Below, piece after piece: positions 49,923 to 57,522 of a DNA stretch of 57,522 bases. The notes below the pieces were generated by a model that searched no databases, had not been told where the DNA came from, and saw only the letters and a program-made list of their open reading frames with translations. A program made the position numbers and the translations under genes. Numbering within the stretch: position 1 is the first letter of the stretch; every line of letters starts with the position of its first letter. Source of the DNA: Alcaligenaceae bacterium (lineage in GTDB: Bacteria; Pseudomonadota; Gammaproteobacteria; Burkholderiales; Burkholderiaceae_B); contig CANCMG010000013.1 in assembly GCA_947378965.1 (NCBI GenBank), positions 1 to 57,522 on the forward strand, in the 5' to 3' direction.

Positions 49923-50900
49923 GTGGTAACCGAATTTGAGTTGATCAAACGTTTCTTTAGCAGACCTGTTTCGACCGGTTTGCTGGGGGGCGGTGATGAT
50001 TGTGCCTTGTTTGGTGTCACACCTGGCTTGCAAGTGGCCACCAGCACCGATCTTCTGCTTGAAGGGCGTCATTTTTTTTCAGACGTCGACCCGCGTTCGT
50101 TGGGGCATAAAGCCCTTGCCGTGAACCTTTCTGATTTGGCTGCGATCGGTGCGCGTCCGCTTGGTTGTTTACTTGGATTGGGTTTGCCCGCTATCGATGA
50201 GGCGTGGGTTGAGCGGTTTGCCGAAGGCTTTTACGCGTTGGCTGACCAACACGGTTGCGCATTGATCGGTGGCGACACCACACGAAGCCTGCAAGGCATC
50301 ACCCTTAGCGTGACAGTGTTTGGCGAAGTTGAACCAGGCTTGGCACTACGACGCAACGCTGCACAGATAGGCGACGATATCTGGGTATCAGGTACCCTGG
50401 GTGCAGCCGATATCGCCTGTCGTATGCTCGCAGGCGACATCCCGCAGGATGCCTCGCTTTTGCAGGCGACGCGCCGTGCGCTTGAGTGGCCCACGCCCCG
50501 GATTGAGTTGGGTCAAGAGTTGCGTGCGCATGCCCATGCAGCGATTGATGTCTCAGACGGTCTTTTGCAAGATCTTGGGCATATTCTGGCCGCCAGCGGT
50601 TTGGGTGCAGAACTGTACGAGTCGCGTTTGCCGATACATCCTGCTTTAATGAATTTGTCGAAGCACACGCTACCGCCCGAGGTGCTGCGCCAGGCGCTGC
50701 TTGCCGGTGGTGATGTGTATGAGCTTTGTTTTACCGCAGCACCTGCTCAGCGCGCGCAGCTTGAAATAATCGGCAAAGCGCTTGGTCTGACACTTTCATG
50801 TATCGGCTCTGTCCGTGCTGAGTCCGGCCTGTTCGTTTACGATGAGGCTAGAAACCTCATCCAAGATCTGCCTAAGGGCTTCGATCACTTTAGGATTTAA
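49923..50900 (+). CDS. thiL: Thiamine-monophosphate kinase
   Basis: This 325-residue protein has GGGDDCALFGV at the N-terminus, STDLLLEGRHFF with the Mg-binding aspartate, HKALAVNLSDLAAIGARPL, GGDTTRS, and AAIDVSDGLLQDLGHIL. LAGGDVYELCFT near the end is typical. It phosphorylates thiamine monophosphate to the active diphosphate cofactor. Start GTG 49923, eight bases after nusB; followed by pgpA after six bases. Confidence 0.95.
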   Translation: MVTEFELIKRFFSRPVSTGLLGGGDDCALFGVTPGLQVATSTDLLLEGRHFFSDVDPRSLGHKALAVNLSDLAAIGARPLGCLLGLGLPAIDEAWVERFAEGFYALADQHGCALIGGDTTRSLQGITLSVTVFGEVEPGLALRRNAAQIGDDIWVSGTLGAADIACRMLAGDIPQDASLLQATRRALEWPTPRIELGQELRAHAHAAIDVSDGLLQDLGHILAASGLGAELYESRLPIHPALMNLSKHTLPPEVLRQALLAGGDVYELCFTAAPAQRAQLEIIGKALGLTLSCIGSVRAESGLFVYDEARNLIQDLPKGFDHFRI

Positions 50901-50906
50901 TCTTCG

Positions 50907-51422
50907 ATGACAGACGTTTCAAAAAGACACCGTACAAGTTGGCCTAAGGCGGCGTGGGTGTTTTCTGATCCGGGCCGAATGTTGATGTTTGGCATGGGCT
51001 CTGGGTTGTTGCGTCCGGGCTCTGGCACCTGGGCGACGTTACTGGCCTGGTTGCTCTGGAGCGTCGCCTCGCCTGGTGTCAGCGATCTCTACATCGGTCT
51101 TTTTTTGCTGGGCTGTTTTATTTACGGTTGTTGGGCTGCCGAGCGCGTAGCCAAGCAACTTGGCGTGCCCGACCACGTTGGCCTTGTCTGGGATGAGTTT
51201 GTGGCGTTTTGGTTGGTGTTGTGGCTCGTGCCCCAAAGCCTGCCCGCCCAAGCACTCGCCTTCGTGTTGTTTAGGTTTTTTGATGTCGTCAAACCTCCTC
51301 CAATCCGGCAAGTCGATGCGCGCTTTAAAGGTGGCATTGGTGTGATGCTCGATGATCTGTTGGCAGCCGGTTACACGCTTTTAGTGATGGCGATTGTGGT
51401 TCGGTTGGGCGCTCCGCTTTAA
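50907..51422 (+). CDS. pgpA: Phosphatidylglycerophosphatase A
   Basis: This 171-residue membrane protein has GSGLLRPGSGTWATL near residue 30, VWDEFVAFWLVLWL with the acidic active-site residues, FRFFDVVKPPPIRQVD, and GGIGVMLDDLLAAGYT. Three or four hydrophobic segments. It dephosphorylates phosphatidylglycerol phosphate in phospholipid synthesis. The thiL-pgpA order is common in proteobacteria. Confidence 0.95.
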   Translation: MTDVSKRHRTSWPKAAWVFSDPGRMLMFGMGSGLLRPGSGTWATLLAWLLWSVASPGVSDLYIGLFLLGCFIYGCWAAERVAKQLGVPDHVGLVWDEFVAFWLVLWLVPQSLPAQALAFVLFRFFDVVKPPPIRQVDARFKGGIGVMLDDLLAAGYTLLVMAIVVRLGAPL

Positions 51423-51490
51423 GTGAAAGGTGGATCGCTCTAAAGCTTTCGGTCTAATTAGTGTTTTAGGATCTGCACTGCGGTTTCAAT

Positions 51491-51506
51491 CTGAAAACGT
51501 TTTCAG
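51491..51506 (+). promoter_or_regulatory. Perfect 16-bp palindrome before pncC, LacI-family-like operator
   Basis: CTGAAAACGTTTTCAG is self-complementary over 16 bases with the central CG typical of LacI/GalR-family sites. It stands 99 bases before the pncC ATG. It might instead be a terminator stem of pgpA, but lacks a T-run. Confidence 0.4.
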
Positions 51507-51604
51507 GGTTACGGAGCGAACGATCACCATAATGCTTATTATTCTGTCAGCGATTAGGCTTTTATCTCTGCGCGTTCGTTGTTAAACCGTTCAAGGGCAA
51601 AAAT

Positions 51605-52108
51605 ATGTCAACACAGATCGATCAGCTAGCCACCGAGCTCGGTGAGCTTCTTTTGAAACATAAAGGTCTACTTGCCACGGCCGAGTCTTGCACGGGCGGC
51701 TTGCTGTCTGGCGCCGCGACGGCGATCGCAGGGTCAAGTGCGTGGTTTGACCAAGGTTGGGTCACTTACAGCAACGCGGCTAAGCAAGCGCAATTAGGCG
51801 TCACGCCGCAGGCGCTGTTGCAGTTTGGCGCGGTCAGCGAAGAGGTTGCGCGTCAGATGGCTGTGGGGGTCTTAAACATGGCGCCCCGCGCTACGCTCGC
51901 CCTAACCACCACAGGCGTTGCCGGCCCCGGTGGCGGCTCGCCTGGCAAGCCTGTGGGCTTTGTATGGTTTGGTTTTGCACAGCGCCGCCCGTCAGGGGTG
52001 GTGGTGCACGCGATTTCTAAAGTCTTTGATGGCGATCGCAAAGCCGTACGTGAAGCCTCAGTGGCGTTCTCGTTGGCCACTGGGCAGATGCTGCTGAAAG
52101 AAACCTAA
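51605..52108 (+). CDS. pncC: Nicotinamide-nucleotide amidase (CinA C-terminal domain only)
   Basis: This 167-residue protein is the stand-alone CinA C-terminal family: LLATAESCTGGLLSGAATA with the catalytic serine, WVTYSNAAKQAQLGV, GAVSEEVARQMA, TTTGVAGPGGGSPGKPVGFVW. It deamidates nicotinamide mononucleotide to nicotinate mononucleotide in pyridine-nucleotide salvage. Unlike CinA, it lacks the N-terminal molybdopterin-like domain. The nadC-PRPP module elsewhere in the window makes the same product by another route. It converges with pyrF. Confidence 0.94.
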   Translation: MSTQIDQLATELGELLLKHKGLLATAESCTGGLLSGAATAIAGSSAWFDQGWVTYSNAAKQAQLGVTPQALLQFGAVSEEVARQMAVGVLNMAPRATLALTTTGVAGPGGGSPGKPVGFVWFGFAQRRPSGVVVHAISKVFDGDRKAVREASVAFSLATGQMLLKET

Positions 52109-52119
52109 GCGCACGAGCT

Positions 52120-52935
52120 TTAGCGATGCCCGTTGATCTCATCACGTGTTTGCCGCGCGACAACCGCTGCCGCTTCGGTCCAGTGACCGTCGCCTTTTGC
52201 GTACAAAATCGCGCGTGACGAATTAATCATCATCCCGGTTTTTTGTGCATTGCAGCCTGCTGCACAGGTTGCCGCAACGTCACCGCCTTGTGCGCCAATG
52301 CCCGGCACCAATAATGGCACGCTGTCGCCTACCGCCTTGCGCACCGCCGCCAACTCATTCGGAAACGTTGCACCAACGACTAAGCCGCATTGGCCCGTTT
52401 TGTTCCATTTATTTGCGACTAAGTCCGCCACACGCAAATACAGTGGTACGCCGTCTGTCTCTAAAAACTGAAGGTCAGACCCGCCTGGGTTTGAGGTGCG
52501 GCACAACACGATCACGCCGCGATCCTCCCACTCAAGGTAGGGCTCAACTGAATCGCCCCCCAAGTACGGGCTCACCGTGACCGCATCGGCCTGATAGCGG
52601 CCAAAGACCTCTTGCGCGTATTGCGTGGCTGTTGCGCCGATATCGCCGCGCTTGGCGTCAAGTACTAAAGGCAGGTGAGGGTATTGCTCGCGAATATAGG
52701 CACATAGGTCTTCAAGCTGCCCTTCGGCCCGCGCCGCTGCGAAATAAGCAATCTGCGGCTTAAAGCCACACACAAAGGGTGCTGTCGCATCGACGATTTG
52801 GCGGCAAAACTCAAAAATCGCAGTCGGTTTACCCTGCAATTCAGCAGGTAAACGCGGCAAGTCAGGGTCAAGTCCCACCATCAAAAGTGATTGCGACGAG
52901 GCCCAGGCGGCATTGAGTTTTTGAATGAAAGACAT
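52120..52935 (-). CDS. pyrF: Orotidine 5'-phosphate decarboxylase (type 2)
   Basis: This 271-residue protein is the longer, type-2 OMP decarboxylase: [13 protein letters not shown] at the start, [29 protein letters not shown] with the D-x-K-x-x-D catalytic set, [14 protein letters not shown], and [11 protein letters not shown] as the phosphate loop. It makes UMP, the last step of pyrimidine synthesis. GAAG is just before ATG 52935. It ends 11 bases from the pncC stop, convergent. Confidence 0.95.
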   Translation of the reverse strand: MSFIQKLNAAWASSQSLLMVGLDPDLPRLPAELQGKPTAIFEFCRQIVDATAPFVCGFKPQIAYFAAARAEGQLEDLCAYIREQYPHLPLVLDAKRGDIGATATQYAQEVFGRYQADAVTVSPYLGGDSVEPYLEWEDRGVIVLCRTSNPGGSDLQFLETDGVPLYLRVADLVANKWNKTGQCGLVVGATFPNELAAVRKAVGDSVPLLVPGIGAQGGDVAATCAAGCNAQKTGMMINSSRAILYAKGDGHWTEAAAVVARQTRDEINGHR

Positions 52936-52976
52936 GTCTTCGCAGAAAAATAGAAAGATCGGATATCGCTATTGTG

Positions 52977-53372
52977 TCAGATTACGGCAAGCCAACGGTT
53001 GGCAAACAATACTAGCCAAACCATCGCACAGAGCAACAGGCTTAAAAACACCGCTGCGCTACCTAAGTCTTTGGCGCGACCAATCAGCTGATTGGTTTCA
53101 AGCGATACAGCATCGGCCACCGCCTCGATGGCCGAGTTTAAGAGCTCAACGATCAGCACTAAGACTAGCGAACCGATGAGTAGCAGGATTTGGCCCGCAT
53201 TTTGCCCGACCCAGAACGCGACGGGCGTCAAGACTGCAGCCAATAAGAGCTCTTGCCTGAAGGCAGATTCATAGCGCAGTGCAGCAACCAGCCCCTGCAT
53301 TGAGTAGCGAACCGCATTGGCAATGCGTTTTAGACCGCCGCTGCTCTTGTACGGTGAGGGATGTGGGGCCAT
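52977..53372 (-). CDS. dgkA: Diacylglycerol kinase
   Basis: This 131-residue protein has the prokaryotic DgkA pattern: NAVRYSMQGLVAALRYESAFRQE at the N-terminus, three membrane helices, and VELLNSAIEAVADAV with the conserved glutamate, asparagine and second glutamate of the active site, then AKDLGSAAVFLSL. It recycles diacylglycerol to phosphatidic acid in the inner membrane. Divergent from the tautomerase gene. Confidence 0.93.
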   Translation of the reverse strand: MAPHPSPYKSSGGLKRIANAVRYSMQGLVAALRYESAFRQELLLAAVLTPVAFWVGQNAGQILLLIGSLVLVLIVELLNSAIEAVADAVSLETNQLIGRAKDLGSAAVFLSLLLCAMVWLVLFANRWLAVI

Positions 53373-53440
53373 GATCTCAAACTTGGTTTATTGTATGGGG
53401 TAGAACAATCCCCTAAAAGCTAAAAGGAAGATAGCACACC

Positions 53441-53815
53441 ATGCCAATGCTCAATGTACAAATTATGCAGGGTTACAACTCAGCACAAAAAACAGATTTA
53501 TTAAAAAAGCTGACTCAGTCTGTGGTTGATAGCGTCAGTGCCCCGTTGTCGTCAGTACGTGTTGTGCTTCAAGAGATTCCGCCAGAGCACGTGATTGTGG
53601 CCGGCGAAATTGGTCATGAAATGGTCATGATCACGGTGGGTCTGATTCATGGCCGCACCGATGAACTGAAGGCTGCGCTGATTGCTGCCATGGCCAACGC
53701 GGTTGAAGCGGCCATCGGCGTCACGCCACAAAACGTACGCTCGATTTTGTTTGACCTGCCAACGACTGATGTAGGTGTGGCCGGTGGGCGCACCGCAAAA
53801 GCGGCCGGGAGATAA
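53441..53815 (+). CDS. Tandem 4-oxalocrotonate tautomerase-like protein
   Basis: This 124-residue protein consists of two tautomerase-superfamily units of about 60 residues in one chain. The first begins MPMLNVQIMQG, so a proline (the usual catalytic base) becomes the N-terminus after methionine removal, and has SSVRVVLQEI with the family arginine. The second begins about MVMITVGLIHG without a proline and has QNVRSILFDL. It is therefore a natural fusion in which only the first half can be catalytic. It lies five bases before an enoyl-CoA hydratase gene, suggesting joint action in ring-cleavage or acyl-CoA metabolism; substrate unknown. Confidence 0.8.
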   Translation: MPMLNVQIMQGYNSAQKTDLLKKLTQSVVDSVSAPLSSVRVVLQEIPPEHVIVAGEIGHEMVMITVGLIHGRTDELKAALIAAMANAVEAAIGVTPQNVRSILFDLPTTDVGVAGGRTAKAAGR

Positions 53816-53820
53816 GCGCG

Positions 53821-54624
53821 ATGTCTTCAGTTTTACTGTACGAACAAGACGACTTGGGCGTGGTGACACTGACGCTCAATCACCCAGAAACGCGTAACGC
53901 TTTAACGGGCACGGGCATCGTTGAGGCGATGCTTGACGCGTGTCATCGCATCGAGTGTGACCCGTCAGTGCGTGCCGTGGTGATTACCGCGACAGGCACG
54001 ATTTTTTCGTCGGGTGGCAAAATCGACGAGATGCAGCGCCAGATTGGTCCAGAGTTTGGCAGTGAAGTGTTGCGCCAAGAGTATCGGCACGGCATCCAGC
54101 GCTTGCCGCTGGCCATTCACCAGCTTGAGGTCCCAACCATCGCTGCGGTCAATGGCCCAGCCATTGGCGCGGGTTTTGACTTAACCTGCATGTGCGATCT
54201 GCGCATTGCTACGGATACCGCGACTTTTGCTGAAAGTTTTGTCAAAGTGGGAATCGTGGCCGGTGACGGTGGTGCCTGGTTTTTGCCGCGCGTGATCGGC
54301 ATGGCACGCGCAGCTGAAATGTCGTTTACGGGCGAGCCTATTGACGCCCAAACGGCGTTGAGCTGGGGGCTTGTGTCGCGCGTGGTGCCAGCGGCCGATT
54401 TGCTGAGCACAGCGCATACGCTTGCGCGCAAGATGGCGGTGAACTCACCCTCAGTGATGCGGATGACTAAACGCCTGTTGCGCGAAGGTCAGACGTCTTC
54501 ACTCTCAAACCTGCTTGAGCTCTCAGCGGCGTATCAGGCCATTGCGCATAAAACGCCTGAGCATGCGGTGATTATCAAAGACTTTATGGATAAAAAGGCT
54601 GCGCGTAAAGCACAGAAGGGCTAA
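53821..54624 (+). CDS. Enoyl-CoA hydratase/isomerase family protein
   Basis: This 267-residue crotonase-fold protein has TLNHPETRNALTGTG, FSSGGKIDEM as the CoA oxyanion loop, NGPAIGAGFDLTCMCDLRIA, and FAESFVKVGIVAGDGGAWFLPR. The position of the first catalytic glutamate of hydratases holds the aspartate or glycine region GDGGAWF and the second is E-S-F, so either hydratase or isomerase activity is possible. GGGAGAT from the previous gene's end serves as ribosome site for ATG 53821. Co-transcribed with the tautomerase. Confidence 0.85.
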   Translation: MSSVLLYEQDDLGVVTLTLNHPETRNALTGTGIVEAMLDACHRIECDPSVRAVVITATGTIFSSGGKIDEMQRQIGPEFGSEVLRQEYRHGIQRLPLAIHQLEVPTIAAVNGPAIGAGFDLTCMCDLRIATDTATFAESFVKVGIVAGDGGAWFLPRVIGMARAAEMSFTGEPIDAQTALSWGLVSRVVPAADLLSTAHTLARKMAVNSPSVMRMTKRLLREGQTSSLSNLLELSAAYQAIAHKTPEHAVIIKDFMDKKAARKAQKG

Positions 54625-54627
54625 ACG

Positions 54628-54656
54628 GTTGAGCGCTGAAGTCTTCTGCGCTCAAC
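54628..54656 (+). terminator. Hairpin after the enoyl-CoA hydratase gene
   Basis: GTTGAGCGC (54628-54636) and GCGCTCAAC (54648-54656) are perfect inverted copies with an 11-base loop, starting four bases after the stop codon. Strong stem but without a T-run. Confidence 0.5.
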
Positions 54657-54723
54657 GCATCTGCTCTCAAATCTTAAGCGCTAGGTCTGTTAGCGTTCAA
54701 CCCTTCTCGGTCATGAGGCGCCC

Positions 54724-57192
<2,469 letters not shown>

Positions 57193-57522
57193 TTAGCTTT
57201 TTATGTGATTACGCAGCTGATCTTGATAAATTTCTTCACTAGGCTCTTCGAGGCTCGCTGGCGCCAATTCACCAGGGGTTATCCGCACACGATCAATACT
57301 GCCGGTGTACTCAAAGGCGCCTTTATCTTCGTAGCGCTCGCTAACGGCTGTGCGCCTTGAGATGCCAACACTTAGCCCGCAACTTGGGATACGTAACAAG
57401 CTTGGCGACAAATCAACATTGTTGAAACATTGCTTACCATTCAGTGTGATGTCGGCACTGCCTTTGCGCCCACCCGTTGCGTGGTAATTGAACTCAAAGA
57501 CTTGCGTCCCACTGCTTAGGGT
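57193..57522 (-). CDS. Arylsulfatase-like protein, C-terminal part cut by the window end
   Basis: The frame is open from the right edge to a stop at 57193, 109 residues. VFEFNYHATGGRKGSADITLNG, then LSVGISRRTAVSERY, AFEYTGSIDRVRI is the C-terminal beta-sheet subdomain of arylsulfatases (pattern DGG-G-KGG..TL.VDGK, DVG.D.G.PV...Y, F.F.G.I..V). The catalytic C/S-x-P-x-R motif lies outside the window. Unlike usual members, a 20-residue acidic tail follows. Assignment is by pattern only. Confidence 0.65.
   Translation of the reverse strand, partial: TLSSGTQVFEFNYHATGGRKGSADITLNGKQCFNNVDLSPSLLRIPSCGLSVGISRRTAVSERYEDKGAFEYTGSIDRVRITPGELAPASLEEPSEEIYQDQLRNHIKS

Overview
The window looks like the chromosome of a beta-proteobacterium of the Burkholderiales, most likely Alcaligenaceae-like. 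The reasons are the housekeeping order ribBA-ribH-nusB-thiL-pgpA-pncC with convergent pyrF, the rsmD-coaD-ferredoxin block divergent from ftsY, and the many tripartite tricarboxylate (Tct) binding proteins. Base composition looks close to half GC by eye (not computed), low for Bordetella-type genomes. No rRNA, tRNA, insertion sequence, prophage or CRISPR array was seen.

Layout. (1) 1-820: the cut 3' end of an HTH regulator/antitoxin gene, a decayed alpha/beta-hydrolase relic and gene-poor DNA, which look like the worn edge of an island. (2) 820-20111: a surface-polysaccharide locus with a FkbM-GT2 fusion, a MORN-repeat lipoprotein, a giant membrane protein, a dolichol-phosphate-mannose-synthase-like GT2, three NAD(P)-dependent sugar enzymes, the GDP-D-glycero-alpha-D-manno-heptose set (hddA, hddC, gmhA, gmhB types) with a transaldolase, a pyruvyltransferase-family protein, a Wzm/Wzt exporter, a GT9, a beta-propeller protein and a reverse-strand GT2. 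The likely product is a heptose-containing glycan exported by the ABC route. (3) 20492-24134: yghU-type and zeta-class GSTs, a two-domain rhodanese, and a two-gene module with a HEPN protein. (4) 24302-31642: a 2-hydroxyacid dehydrogenase, TctB-TctA-TctC-TctC uptake system and a ThDP decarboxylase, readable as one import-oxidise-decarboxylate unit. (5) 31655-34272, reverse strand: nadC and a PhnN/AMP-phosphorylase fusion. (6) 34486-40995, reverse strand: a branched-chain-amino-acid-type (Liv) ABC transporter with two SDRs. (7) 41097-57006: mostly housekeeping genes (ferredoxin, coaD, rsmD, ftsY, CYTH-CHAD, HAD, riboflavin/nusB/thiL/pgpA/pncC, pyrF, dgkA, a tautomerase, an enoyl-CoA hydratase, katG). 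(8) The right edge carries the 3' end of an arylsulfatase-like gene.

The most unusual signal is not a gene. Many gene junctions contain short tandem duplications, each with its own unit (20 to about 57 bp). In most cases the unit is a copy of the 3' end of the upstream gene with its stop codon, and often also of the start region of the downstream gene. They occur after the giant membrane protein, the GT2, gmhA, gmhB, the transaldolase, tctA, livF and katG, so they cross functional boundaries and both strands. Two of them form chains of mini-ORFs joined by 4-base NTGA stop/start overlaps, and one puts four extra in-frame ATGs before a TctC gene. The second notable item is the fusion of PhnN to an archaeal-type AMP phosphorylase directly downstream of nadC. 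This would chemically make a nucleotide-to-PRPP recycling enzyme beside a PRPP consumer.
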